A stretch of 64,000 bases of DNA from Alistipes sp. (GTDB taxonomy: Bacteria; Bacteroidota; Bacteroidia; Bacteroidales; Rikenellaceae), in assembly GCF_020026455.1 (NCBI RefSeq), contig NZ_JAHHQJ010000015.1, forward strand, positions 18,918 to 82,917, given 5' to 3'. Of the stretch, positions 8,548 through 18,900 are shown piece after piece. Below the pieces are notes generated by a model. That model did no database searches. It was not told the DNA's origin and saw only the letters and a program-made list of their open reading frames with translations. A program made the position numbers and the translations under genes. Numbering within the stretch: position 1 is the stretch's first letter; each line of letters starts with the position of its first letter.

Positions 8548-9363
8548 ATGAAAACACTCAAGGATCGGGTAATCGTCATTACGGGCGCTTCGTCGGGTAT
8601 CGGCGAGGCGATGGCGAAGGTATATGCCGGCCAGGGCGCAAAAGTGGTGCTCGGGGCGCGCAACGTGCAGAAATTGCAGCTTCTTGCGGGAGAGATCCGT
8701 GCCCGGGGCGGGCAGGCGGCCTATTGCGGGGTGGACGTGACGCAGCCCGGGGAGTGCCGGGAGCTGATCGAAACCGCCGTTCGGGAGTTCGGCGGTCTGG
8801 ATGTGCTGATCTGCAATGCGGGCATTTCGATGCGCGCCATCTTCGACGACGTGGACCTCGATGTGCTGCACCGGCTGATGGATGTCAACTTCTGGGGTAC
8901 GGTCTATTGTTGCAAGTTCGCATTGCCCTACCTGCAGGCGTCGAAAGGCTCCGTCGTGGGCATCTCCTCCGTCGCCGGGCTGCACGGACTGCCGGGCCGC
9001 ACGGGCTATTCGGCTTCGAAATACGCCATGACGGGATTCCTCGAAACGCTGCGCATCGAGAACCTCAAAAAGGGACTCCATGTGATGATCGCCTGCCCGG
9101 GCTTCACGGCCTCGAACGTCCGTTTTTCGGCCCTCACGGCCGACGGGAAACAGCAGGGCGAAACCCCGCGCGACGAGGCGAAGATGATGACCCCCGAGGA
9201 GGTGGCCCGCATCGTGGCGAAGGGCATCCTGAAGCGCCGGCGCCTCTGCCTGATGGAGAGTGAGGGGCGTGCGACGCACTTCGTCAAGAAGTTCGCCCCG
9301 GCGTTCCTCGACCGGATGTTCTATCTGGTGATGTCCCGCGAGCCGGACTCGCCTTTCAAATAG
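8548..9363 (+). CDS. Short-chain dehydrogenase/reductase (SDR)
   Basis: 271 residues. It has the classical SDR marks: glycine-rich cofactor loop TGASSGIGEA near the N-terminus, CNAG around residue 90, catalytic Ser near 140-141 (GISSVAG) and Y154-S-A-S-K158. The basic residue after beta-strand 2 (GARN) suggests NADP(H). The C-terminal MESEGRATHFVKKFAPAFLDRMFYLVMSRE resembles membrane-associated SDRs of lipid metabolism (DHRS7-like), but this is a weak guide to substrate. It sits one base after the MBL-fold gene and ends with a terminator at 9385. Confidence 0.85.
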   Translation: MKTLKDRVIVITGASSGIGEAMAKVYAGQGAKVVLGARNVQKLQLLAGEIRARGGQAAYCGVDVTQPGECRELIETAVREFGGLDVLICNAGISMRAIFDDVDLDVLHRLMDVNFWGTVYCCKFALPYLQASKGSVVGISSVAGLHGLPGRTGYSASKYAMTGFLETLRIENLKKGLHVMIACPGFTASNVRFSALTADGKQQGETPRDEAKMMTPEEVARIVAKGILKRRRLCLMESEGRATHFVKKFAPAFLDRMFYLVMSREPDSPFK

Positions 9364-9384
9364 CCGGAAATCGGATGACGGGGA

Positions 9385-9416
9385 GCGGGAACTTTCGACA
9401 GGTTCCCGCCTTTTTT
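9385..9416 (+). terminator. Terminator after the SDR gene
   Basis: GCGGGAAC (9385-9392) pairs with GTTCCCGC (9402-9409), followed by CTTTTTT. It separates the two-gene unit from the heparan sulfate PUL. Confidence 0.9.
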
Positions 9417-9496
9417 GAGCCCGTTCCTCAGGCGCTTTTTCGGGCGGCTTGATGCCGCTGCCGAGTGCCTTGAAAACGCCCTCTGGGGCCGATTTT

Positions 9497-9526
9497 GGAC
9501 AAATTCCGCATCCGATTGCACAAAAT
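9497..9526 (+). promoter_or_regulatory. Putative HTCS operator, copy 1 (upstream of GH88 operon)
   Basis: ACAAAT at 9499-9504 and ACAAAAT at 9520-9526 form a direct repeat with a 21-base period. The flanks (TTTTGG before the first box, CCGATTGC before the second) are shared with two other sites at 26320-26346 (reverse strand) and 26386-26415. AraC-type activators commonly bind direct repeats about two helical turns apart. Binding by the sensor encoded at 34938 is inference. Confidence 0.6.
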
Positions 9527-9594
9527 CAAAGGTAATTGGAGCGGTTTTGAAGATCAATTCTTCAATTTTCAGGGTGTGTGCGGGGGCTTATCGG

Positions 9595-9602
9595 TAATTT
9601 TA
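9595..9602 (+). promoter_or_regulatory. Probable -7 element of the GH88-susCD operon
   Basis: TAATTTTA is a near match to TAnnTTTG. It starts 68 bases after the operator copy 1, the same spacing (67-69) as at the other two operator-linked promoters. No clear -33 TTTG is seen, as expected for an activator-dependent promoter. The leader is about 45 bases. Confidence 0.5.
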
Positions 9603-9647
9603 CTTTCGGAAAAAAGTAAAACCTCAACCAAAAAACCTGACTCGCTC

Positions 9648-10844
9648 ATGAGAAGAAATTTTCGCCCCATTCTGGGTCTCCTTTCGCTGCTTGTGCTGGG
9701 TTCGTGTGCTGCGGACCGCTCCCCCGAAATCGCATCGCTGAAACATGCCGTCGGAGTCGCCGACAGCCAACTGCTGGACGCGGCCGCCGAACTCGACACG
9801 ACGAACTGCTTTCCCCGTTCGCTGATGCCCAAATTCCGGGCCGTCGATGCCAAGGACTGGACGAGCGGATTCTTCCCCGGATCGCTCTGGCAGTGCTACC
9901 GCCTCACGGGCAACGAAAAACTCCTTGCCGAAGCGAAGAAATACACCGACCGGCTGGAGGGTATACAATATTATAAAGGGACGCACGACCTGGGCTTCAT
10001 GGTCTTCTGCAGCTACGGCCAGCAGATGCAGACCTTGCATGACCGACACTCGGAAGAGGTGATCGTCGAGGCGGCCAAGAGCCTCATCTCGCGCTGCGAC
10101 CCCCGCATCGGCGTGATTCGTTCGTGGGATTTCGGCGCGTGGAACTACCCGGTGATCATCGACAACATGATGAACCTCGAGATGCTCTTTTGGGCCTCGA
10201 AACACACGGGTGACCCGGTCTACCGCGACGTGGCGGTCCGCCATGCCGACATCACGCTGAAGAACCATTTCCGCGACGACGCCAGTTCGTTCCATGTCGT
10301 GAGCTACAACGACGACGGCACGATCGAGAGCCGTGGTACGTTCCAGGGCTATTCCGACTCTTCGGCATGGGCCCGCGGCCAGGCGTGGGGGCTCTACGGC
10401 TACACGATGTGCTACCGTGAGACGGGCGATGCGAAATACCTGAAGCACGCTGAACGGATCGCCGACTTCATCATGCACCATCCCAACACCCCCGTCGACC
10501 GCATTCCCTACTGGGACTACAACGCTCCGAACATCCCCGATGCTCCGCGCGACGCTTCGGCTGCGGCTGTCGTCTCGTCGGCGCTGTTCGAACTTTCGAC
10601 GCTGGTTCCCGAAGGCGACGGCAAGAAGTATTTCGACTATGCCGAGATGCTGCTGATGACCCTCTCGTCGGAGTCGTATCTGGCCGAGCCGGGGACCAAC
10701 GGCGGTTTCATCCTGATGCACAGCGTCGGCCATCTGCCTGCCGAGAGCGAGATCGACACCCCGCTCAACTATGCGGACTACTACTACCTCGAGGCCATCG
10801 GGCGCTACCTGGCGCTGCGAGGCCTCGATGCGCGGCGTATCTGA
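9648..10844 (+). CDS. GH88 unsaturated glucuronyl hydrolase, lipoprotein
   Basis: 398 residues from the ATG at 9648; the upstream open frame has no signal, whereas this start gives a lipoprotein signal ending LLVLGSC. No acidic run follows the Cys, which suggests a periplasmic-facing protein. The alpha/alpha-barrel carries typical GH88 segments: DWTSGFFPGSLW, SWDFGAWNYPVIIDNMMNLE with the probable catalytic D172, and SDSSAWARGQAWGLYGY. GH88 enzymes hydrate the 4,5-unsaturated uronic acid left by lyases and so release the neighbouring hexosamine. In this locus the substrate should be unsaturated heparan sulfate disaccharides. It is the first gene of a five-gene operon; the next starts 36 bases on. 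Confidence 0.92.
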   Translation: MRRNFRPILGLLSLLVLGSCAADRSPEIASLKHAVGVADSQLLDAAAELDTTNCFPRSLMPKFRAVDAKDWTSGFFPGSLWQCYRLTGNEKLLAEAKKYTDRLEGIQYYKGTHDLGFMVFCSYGQQMQTLHDRHSEEVIVEAAKSLISRCDPRIGVIRSWDFGAWNYPVIIDNMMNLEMLFWASKHTGDPVYRDVAVRHADITLKNHFRDDASSFHVVSYNDDGTIESRGTFQGYSDSSAWARGQAWGLYGYTMCYRETGDAKYLKHAERIADFIMHHPNTPVDRIPYWDYNAPNIPDAPRDASAAAVVSSALFELSTLVPEGDGKKYFDYAEMLLMTLSSESYLAEPGTNGGFILMHSVGHLPAESEIDTPLNYADYYYLEAIGRYLALRGLDARRI

Positions 10845-10879
10845 TTCCGATACCGAAAATCCAACATAACCTATAACCT

Positions 10880-13789
10880 ATGAAACGCAATTTTACCAAA
10901 ATTACGGCGTTCTGTTTCATCGTGGCGGTCCTCTTCTCGGCGGGCTGCCTGTCGGATGATCTGGAACGAAGCGACAAGGGTCACGAATCCGGTTCCACGG
11001 AGCCGACGATTCCCGACAACAGTGTGATCGACGCGGATGTGTTCAGCGCCCTGAATCTCGATTACCCCGGTCTTGCCGCCGTGAAATCCCACTACGATTC
11101 GGGTCAGTATTACCTGGCGGCCCAGGCTCTGCTGGAGTATTACCGCGGGCGGACCGACGTGGTCAACGGCAATGTCAACCTGATAGCCCCTTCGATTTCG
11201 GCACAGGAGCAGGCGTGGGCCGACTATGCCCTTTCCAGGAACGAATACCGTTTCCATAATGGCACCTACACGGACGGCGACAAGCCCTATTCCTACCTGA
11301 CGTCCGGCAAGATCGACTGGTCGAAGCGTGCTTCGGGCACTTGGGACGAGCGCAGCGGCCTGCACCGCCTTCAGTGGATGGTTCCGCAGGGCAAGGCCTA
11401 CCGTACGTCGCTCGACGAGACCTACATCACCGAATGGGCGGCGGTCTACGAGGACTGGCTGAAGCACTTCCCCCGTCCGACGGGCGAGGTGGACTACGAG
11501 GCCGATCCGGCCACGCAGCCCGAGGAGTTGCGCGAGGCGCTCTACGCCTGGCGCCCGGCCGACGTGGCCTGCCGCGTCGAGGACCAGTGCGACCTGCTCT
11601 ATTATTTCATGCAGTCGACCTCTTTCACGCCGCAGCTGCTTTCGAAATTCCTGGCCAATCTGGCCGAGCAGGCCGAGCATGTCAGGGCGCACTATTCCAA
11701 GGATAGCGCAACGAAGGCCGCCGAGGCCCATGCCGTGTTCCGTGCGGGAACGATCTTCCCCGAGATGAAGGATGCCGAAGCATGGGTCGAGAGCGGCTCG
11801 GGGTCGATGAACGAGGGCGTCGACGCCAGTGTATTCGAGGTGCTGAACCTCGATTACGGCGGCCTGACGAAGGTGAAGCGTGCCTACGATTCCGGCGACT
11901 ACTATATGGCGTTGGAGGAGTTGATGAACTACTACCGTTCGCGCACCCACGGACTGAATCCCCATGTCGACCTTTCGAGCGTGACGCCCACGGCCAACGA
12001 GCAGCGCTGGGCCGATTATGCGCTTCGCGAGAACGGCTATCGTTTCTATGTGAACAACTATTTCGATTCCGCGGCCGGCGAAAATGTCCCTTATTCGTAT
12101 AAGAGCAAGAGCGGCGAGGGCATCGACTGGACCTTCTGGCCGACGGGCGAGCAGGAGCAGCGCTACCAGCTGCACCGCCACCAGTGGATGGTTCCGCAGG
12201 CCAAGACCTACTGTTCGACGCAGGACGAGAAATATGTGCAGAACTGGATCGAGGTCTACGGCGACTGGATCCGCCAGAATCCCAAGCCCGAGCAGGGCAC
12301 CGACGTGACCAACCACGCTTCGTGGCGTCCGCTCGACGTGGCGGCGCGCCTGATCGACCAGTGTGCCCTGCTGGAGTACTACCAGCAGTCGGAGTCCGTC
12401 ACGGTCGCATGGCTGAGCGAGGTGCTGAAACACCTCGACGAGCATGCCAACCACATCATGAACAACTATTCGGAGGACTCCAACCACCGCATTACCCAGG
12501 CTCAGGCCGTGACCTTCGCCGGCATGCTCTTCCCCGAGCTGAAGGATGCCGCGGCGTGGAAGACGAGCGGCACGGGTGTCCTCGGCGGCGCGGTGACCTC
12601 GGAGTATTTTCCCGACGGCTGGCTGAAGGACGGCGACCTGCACTACCACATCTCGGGGATCGAGGATTTCCGGGTGTCGCTGGACGTGGCGCAGCGCAAC
12701 GGCGAGGAGAGTCGTTTTTCGTCGGATTACGTGGCTTCGATGCGCAAGATGACCGACGTGGTGATGAACATGATCTATCCCGATTACACGGTGCCGAATA
12801 TGGCCGACACGCGGCGTGCCACGTGGACCGCACGGGTGCTTCAGCGCAACCTGTCCAACTACTACAAGCTCTTCCCCGACAACGATCGGATGCTCTGGAT
12901 GGCGACTGCCGGAGCCGAGGGCACGATGCCCGACACGAAGATCAAGACCTTCCCCGACGGCGGTTACTACGTGCTGCGCACGGGCTGGACGATGGACGAC
13001 ATGATGATGGTGCTGCAGAACACGCCGGACAACCCCAGCGGCGGCCACAACGGGGCGCAGTGGCACCGCCAGTACGACAACAATACGTTCGAACTGTGGA
13101 TTAGGGGCCGCAATTTCTTCCCCGATTCGGGTTGCTTCTCCTACGGAGGCTCCTCGACGTCCAATGCCGACCGGCGCAAGTACGCGGCTTCGACGGCCCA
13201 CAACACCCTTACGCTCGACAACAAGAACGTTTCGAGCGACGGCAAGATGCTCAAGCAGTTCTACAAGTCGGGTTCGGGCCATTCGTACCAGGCCCTGGTG
13301 CTGGAGAACCCCTCCTACGCGGGGCTGACGCACCGCCGCACGATCTTCCTGGTCGACGACAAGTTCTACGTGCTTCTCGACGAGGCCTACGGTTCGGCCG
13401 GGGGCACCGTCAACCTGAATTTCAACATCACCGAAGGGACCGAATCCCAGGTTGTCTACGATGCCGCGGAGTCCGGTTTTCATACGGCATTTGCCGACGG
13501 CAACAACCTGCTGGTCCGCACCAAGGCGAGCAAGGCGGGGCAGTTCGTCCCCGGACAAGGCTTCGTCTCCTACAACATCAACCAGACTTCGGCGCGCAAG
13601 GCCTACCAGCTGAACCTCGACAAGAGGGCCGACGAACCGGTCGTGCGTTACGCCACGGTGCTGCTGCCGACCTCCGACGCCACGGCCGAGACGATCACCA
13701 TCACACTGGGCGACTGGTCGGTGAGCGGCGGTTCGGTCCGCGTGCAGATCGGGGATGTTTCCTATCCCGAGTTGTCCTATACCCTGTAA
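10880..13789 (+). CDS. Surface PL12-like heparan-sulfate lyase with duplicated N-terminal domain
   Basis: 969 residues; PL12 enzymes usually have about 650. The lipoprotein signal ends FSAGC, followed by LSDDLERSD, an acidic export tag that suggests surface display. The extra length is a tandem copy of the heparinase N-terminal helical domain: residues 53-315 (VFSALNLDYPGL, YRGRT, WMVPQGKAY) repeat at 318-575 (VFEVLNLDYGGL, YRSRT, WMVPQAKTY). The second copy keeps the probable catalytic residues: N535 in DSNHR, Y589 in HYH and H774 in AHNTLTLD. In the first copy the Asn position is A277 (DSATK), so it cannot form an active site. It probably starts depolymerisation outside the cell; substrate is inferred from the locus. 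Confidence 0.88.
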   Translation: MKRNFTKITAFCFIVAVLFSAGCLSDDLERSDKGHESGSTEPTIPDNSVIDADVFSALNLDYPGLAAVKSHYDSGQYYLAAQALLEYYRGRTDVVNGNVNLIAPSISAQEQAWADYALSRNEYRFHNGTYTDGDKPYSYLTSGKIDWSKRASGTWDERSGLHRLQWMVPQGKAYRTSLDETYITEWAAVYEDWLKHFPRPTGEVDYEADPATQPEELREALYAWRPADVACRVEDQCDLLYYFMQSTSFTPQLLSKFLANLAEQAEHVRAHYSKDSATKAAEAHAVFRAGTIFPEMKDAEAWVESGSGSMNEGVDASVFEVLNLDYGGLTKVKRAYDSGDYYMALEELMNYYRSRTHGLNPHVDLSSVTPTANEQRWADYALRENGYRFYVNNYFDSAAGENVPYSYKSKSGEGIDWTFWPTGEQEQRYQLHRHQWMVPQAKTYCSTQDEKYVQNWIEVYGDWIRQNPKPEQGTDVTNHASWRPLDVAARLIDQCALLEYYQQSESVTVAWLSEVLKHLDEHANHIMNNYSEDSNHRITQAQAVTFAGMLFPELKDAAAWKTSGTGVLGGAVTSEYFPDGWLKDGDLHYHISGIEDFRVSLDVAQRNGEESRFSSDYVASMRKMTDVVMNMIYPDYTVPNMADTRRATWTARVLQRNLSNYYKLFPDNDRMLWMATAGAEGTMPDTKIKTFPDGGYYVLRTGWTMDDMMMVLQNTPDNPSGGHNGAQWHRQYDNNTFELWIRGRNFFPDSGCFSYGGSSTSNADRRKYAASTAHNTLTLDNKNVSSDGKMLKQFYKSGSGHSYQALVLENPSYAGLTHRRTIFLVDDKFYVLLDEAYGSAGGTVNLNFNITEGTESQVVYDAAESGFHTAFADGNNLLVRTKASKAGQFVPGQGFVSYNINQTSARKAYQLNLDKRADEPVVRYATVLLPTSDATAETITITLGDWSVSGGSVRVQIGDVSYPELSYTL

Positions 13790-13809
13790 CCTCAAAACCG
13801 CAATAACCT

Positions 13810-15924
13810 ATGAAATACCTGTTTCGAAACCTGTGTTTCGCAGCGCTGACCGCCCTTTGCGCGGTTGTTCTCGCGGCCTGCGAAGACGACGATACCAAAA
13901 GCGGCGACCTGCAGCTTTTCTACCCGACGGTCGTGGACATCGGTCCTTCCATGAACTTCGTGTCGGGCACCCCGACCTACTACGGTCCTGCGCCGTCCGA
14001 CTTCTCGATTGCGGGCGTCACGCTCGACGACCAGGCCTTCGCCACCGAGTGCTTCTCGATCGGTGCCGATACCGGCATGGTCACCATCTCGAATACCGAA
14101 TCCCTTGTCCCCGGCACCTACAAATTGACCATCGCGTGCCAGGCCGGCGGCGGTGTCTTCCGCTTCAAGGATATCTTCGTGGTGCGGATGGTCCCGGCCA
14201 CTCCCGAGGCGGTCGAGGTGAACACCCCGACGCTGGTGATCCCCTATGCCGAGCTGAAGAGCTCCAAGGCTTCGGTCCGGGTGGCTCCCGTGGGCGAGTC
14301 GGTGTCGATTCTCAACTATTCGCTCGTCCAGGCGAAGGGGGTCGAATATTTCACCATCTCCAAAAGCGGAGTCGTGACCTTCAACGCCGCTTTCAAGGGC
14401 GAAGTGATGCCGGGCCACTATCCGCTGCCTGTCAAGATCGAAACCTATGCGGGTTCGGCGACCTACGATAACCTGCTGACGGCAAGCATCACCAGCGAGC
14501 CGCTGGAGGTGCGCTATCCCTCTTCTTCGGGCCGCATGGAGTACAACAAGGCTTTCCAGGGTTCGACCCCCGTGCTGAAGGGCTCGCCCGACGAGGTCGT
14601 GTGGGCGATCAAGCAGGTGAACCCGGCCGAGGGTACGGCCCCAACCGATAAAATCAAGATCGATCCGGCTACGGGCGTCGTTTCGGTCGATGCCGACAGC
14701 GGGCTGCCCATAGATGCCTCCTATACGCTCGATCTGACGGTCCAAAACAGCTTCGGTACGACCGATTTCGAAGGAGCCTATACGCTGAACGTGATCAAGT
14801 TCATCGCTCCGATCGAATCCGATTCGTTCGGCTACGAGCCCGTTTCGGCTATTCAGGGCGGAGCGTTCAAAGCTCCCCGGAAGGCCGGGTTCGTCGGCGA
14901 CGAGGTGACTTTCTCGCTGGGCGAGGTGCCCGCCGAGGTCCGGGGGCAGATCTCGGTCGATCGGGTGACGGGCGAGGTTTCGGCCGCCAAGGGACACTCG
15001 ATCCCGAAGGGCGTGTATGCCATCCGCGTCAAGGCGTCCAACCTGAAGGGCGAGGCGGAGACCACCCTCACGCTGACCGTCAACGAGAATCCCTACTATT
15101 TCACGACGATCTCCTACGGCAACAACCTCGGCCTTGCTCCGGCCGAACGTTACGCCAGCCAGTTCCATTTCGCGTCGGGCAAGGATTTCACGCCGCTGAC
15201 GCCGACAACCGATGCCAAACCGGGCACGAAACTTTCGTGGTCGATCCGCATCAAGCACCAGTGTTCGGGCACGCAGATCGATTCGGAGACGGGGGCCATC
15301 ACACCGAGTGGCTTCAAGACCGGCAACGGCGGTCTGGTTCTGGTGACGGCTACGGCCGGCAAGGGTGAGGTCGGCGAGACGTCGGTCACGGTTCCCGTGT
15401 TCTTCTCGTTCCACGTCGCCGAGTCCGGAGTGACGGTTCGTTACAAACCGTTCGTCATGCAGGTCAACCCGCGGCGGGGAGGGGTTTCGGTTGTTCCGGA
15501 AATCAGCGGTGCGCCCAGTCTTTCGTTGTTCCTGATGGATTACCGCCGCACGTTCAACTACTACAATATCGGCGGTCCGGCCTCGCACAAGGACGGCACA
15601 CCGGCCTCGGGTACCGACACTTTCCTGTATCAGATGTGGAAGTCCTACTATAACAGCATCGGCTCGGCGACGGTGGGCACCGGATCGAAAGACCCGATTT
15701 CCTACTACGTGAACGCGTCGCGTCTGGGCTCGGCGCTGGCCTATGTGGAACCTGCCGACAAGACGGTCGTCGTGAATGCCAACAAGTGGATCGACGCGAA
15801 CAACGTTGCAGCCAACGGAGCGTTCTTCGCGCAGATGACCTTCGTCACGAACGGCAATTCGGGTAAGATCAACTCCGGTTCGCAGATCTTCCCCATCTGG
15901 ATCTGGTTCGATGAGAAATTTTAA
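13810..15924 (+). CDS. Surface glycan-binding lipoprotein (BT4661-like, DUF4958-type)
   Basis: 704 residues. The lipoprotein signal ends VLAAC and is followed by EDDD, a strong surface-export tag. The rest is a row of beta-sandwich modules with repeated phrases of the kind IDPATGVVSVDADSGLP, SVDRVTGEVSAAKGHSIP and IDSETGAITPSG, followed by a C-terminal ligand-binding domain. No catalytic motif is visible. It occupies the place, just before susC in a heparan sulfate operon, held in Bacteroides thetaiotaomicron by the surface glycan-binding protein BT4661 (recalled). It likely captures heparan sulfate at the cell surface and hands it to the lyase and the SusCD transporter. The gene starts 20 bases after the lyase and ends 12 bases before susC. 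Confidence 0.82.
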   Translation: MKYLFRNLCFAALTALCAVVLAACEDDDTKSGDLQLFYPTVVDIGPSMNFVSGTPTYYGPAPSDFSIAGVTLDDQAFATECFSIGADTGMVTISNTESLVPGTYKLTIACQAGGGVFRFKDIFVVRMVPATPEAVEVNTPTLVIPYAELKSSKASVRVAPVGESVSILNYSLVQAKGVEYFTISKSGVVTFNAAFKGEVMPGHYPLPVKIETYAGSATYDNLLTASITSEPLEVRYPSSSGRMEYNKAFQGSTPVLKGSPDEVVWAIKQVNPAEGTAPTDKIKIDPATGVVSVDADSGLPIDASYTLDLTVQNSFGTTDFEGAYTLNVIKFIAPIESDSFGYEPVSAIQGGAFKAPRKAGFVGDEVTFSLGEVPAEVRGQISVDRVTGEVSAAKGHSIPKGVYAIRVKASNLKGEAETTLTLTVNENPYYFTTISYGNNLGLAPAERYASQFHFASGKDFTPLTPTTDAKPGTKLSWSIRIKHQCSGTQIDSETGAITPSGFKTGNGGLVLVTATAGKGEVGETSVTVPVFFSFHVAESGVTVRYKPFVMQVNPRRGGVSVVPEISGAPSLSLFLMDYRRTFNYYNIGGPASHKDGTPASGTDTFLYQMWKSYYNSIGSATVGTGSKDPISYYVNASRLGSALAYVEPADKTVVVNANKWIDANNVAANGAFFAQMTFVTNGNSGKINSGSQIFPIWIWFDEKF

Positions 15925-15936
15925 ACCTAACTGAAC

Positions 15937-18900
15937 ATGAAACCTATGAAATACATGATAAACCGGGCTTTCGGGCTGAAAGGGGTGCTGACCCTTCTGG
16001 CCCTGATGCTGGCCTTCGCGGTGTCGGCCCAGAACAAGATAACGGGTAAGGTGGTCGATGAGAACGGCCAGCCGGCAATCGGAGCCAATGTCGTGGTCAA
16101 GGGCACGACGCAGGGAGTCTCGACCGACCTGAACGGAACGTTCACCATTCCGGTCCGCAAGGGCAGCGTGCTGGTCTTCTCCTACCTGGGCTATAAGCCC
16201 CAGGAGGTGACTGTCGCCTCGCAGACCCGGCTGGATATCAAGCTTGTTCCCGAAGCGAACGTCATGGACGAGGTGGTGGTCGTGGGCTACGGCGCCGTGA
16301 AGCGCGGCGACCTGACCGGATCGGTTGCTTCGGTCTCCGCAAAGGATGTGGAAGGCTTCAAGACGGGTTCGGTGATGGAGGCCCTCGGCGGCCAGATCGC
16401 CGGTGTGCAGATCACCGCTACGGACGGTACCCCGGGAGCCGGTTTCGACATCAAGGTGCGCGGAGTGGGTTCGGTCAACGGCGACACGTCGCCGCTCTAC
16501 ATCGTCGACGGCTTCCAGGTGGAGAACATCGACTACCTGTCCAATTCGGACATCGAGTCGATCGAGGTGCTCAAGGATGCCTCCTCGTCGGCCATCTACG
16601 GATCGCGTGCGGCCAACGGTGTGGTGATGGTGACGACCAAATCCGGCAAGGTGGGGCGTCCCGTCGTGACCTACAACGGCTCGGCCAGCTACCGCCAGAT
16701 CTCCCAAACCCTCGACCTGCTTTCGCCCTACGAATTTGTGAAGCTGCAAACCGAGGCCTGGCCCGACAAGTTCGGCGAGACCTACTACAAGGCGGGAAAC
16801 GATGACAAGGGCGTTCCCCACCGTTATCAGTCGATCGACGACTATATCGGCCTGGGAGGTATTGACTGGCAGAACGAAACGTTCCGTCCCACCTGGTCGC
16901 AGGACCACAACGTCTCGGTTTCGGGTGGCAACAACAAGACCAAATACGCCTTTTCGTTTGCCGACTTCCTCGAGAACGGTATCTTCCGGAACAGCGCCTT
17001 CAACAAGATCACGGGCAAGATGCGCGTGAACCATAAGATTTCGAAAGCCGTGTCGATCGACGCCTCGGTCAACTACGCCAATACGGACAAGCGCGGTGTG
17101 GGCACCTCGGGTGACAACGGGCGTTTCAACATGCTGGCGCAGATTTTGCGTGCACGTCCCACGGGCGGCCTCAGGATGACCGACGAGGAGCTGCTGGCCT
17201 CGTCGATCGACCCGCTGGAGCTCGAGACCTCGGAGTCGCTCTCTCAGGTGAATCCCATCAAGCAGGCCGAGTCGGTGATCAACACCACCAAGACCGAGAT
17301 GTGGTCGGGCAACCTGGCGCTGACCGTCGATTTCGCCAAGGGCTGGACCTTCCGCACGGCCGGAACGTACAGCACCTCCAATGCCCGCAACTACATCTTC
17401 TATCAGGACGGTTCGAAGGAGGCCTACCGCAACGGCCAGACTCCCTACGGTTCGACCCGCATGACGCGCAATGTCCGCTGGACGAATTTCAACTACCTGA
17501 CCTATAAGTACAAGCGTAATCGTGGCCATGCCTTCGACGTGATGCTCGGACAGGAGACAGCCTTCCAGGGATCGGAATACCTGCTGGCCGGAGCCACCGA
17601 TTTCCCGTTCGACAACATCGCCAACGACAACCTCGGGCTGGGCGCTACGCCGACCACGGCGAATTCGAGCCGTTCGGACAAGCTGCTCATCTCGTTCTTC
17701 GCCCGTGCGAACTACAATTACCGCGATCGCTACCTCTTTACGGCTACGATCCGTGCCGACGGATCGACGGTCTTCAGCCAGAACAATAAGTGGGGTTATT
17801 TCCCGTCGTTTTCGGCTGCATGGCGCATCTCGGAGGAGAAGTTCATGAAGAAGCAGGATGTCATCTCCAACCTGAAGCTGCGTGCCGGCTGGGGTGTCGT
17901 GGGTAACGACCGCATCACCAACTACCTCTCGCTGGAGCTCTATGCGCAGGGCAAATACGGCTATGGCAACAACGTCATCACGGTCCTGTCGCCCAAGCAG
18001 CTGCCGGAGAACATCAAGTGGGAGGCCTCGCAGAGCACCAACGTCGGTATCGATCTGGGTCTGTTCCGCAACCGCCTGAATGTCACGGCCGATTTCTTCC
18101 TCAAGGACACGAAGGACCTGCTGATGGCAGCCAATCGCGCCTATGTCTCGGGCTTTGCGTCGCAATGGATGAATGTGGGCAAGATCCGCAACAAGGGTAT
18201 TGAGCTGGCGATCAACTCGACGAACATCAGTTCGAAGAGCGGTTTCCGCTGGACGACCGATTTCAATATCTCGTTCGTCCGCAACGAACTGCGGGCGCTG
18301 GCCGGCGGAGCCCGGGAGATGATGACCACGGCGAACTGGAACCGCGACTACTCGGGTTACGACTATGCGGCCCGTGTCGGTCAGTCGCTGGGTCTGATCT
18401 ACGGCTATGTTTTCGACGGCGTTTACCAGACTTCGGATTTCAACGTCAACGCCGCCACGGGAGAGTATGTCCTCAAGGAGGGCATCGCCGACATCACCGC
18501 CCACGCCGGAGTGGCCGTGAAGCCGGGTATGGTCAAGTATCGGGATGTCGATGGCGACGGCGTGATCACGACGACCGACCGTACGGTGATCGGCAACGGC
18601 ACGCCCAAATGGTATGGCGGTATCACCAATACGCTGTCTTACAAGGGCGTTGACCTGAGCTTCATGTTCCAGTTCAACTACGGCAACGACGTCTACAACG
18701 CCACGCGCCTCTACGCATCGCAGACACAGGACCAGCGTTCCAACCTGATGGCCGAGGTTGCCGACCGCTGGACGCAGAGCCACGCTTCGAACCGTGTGCC
18801 GGCCTGGGACGGCTATGTCAAGAACGAGATCTACTCGCGCTTCATCGAGGACGGATCGTTTCTTCGACTGAAGAACCTGACCGTGGGCTATACCTTCCCG

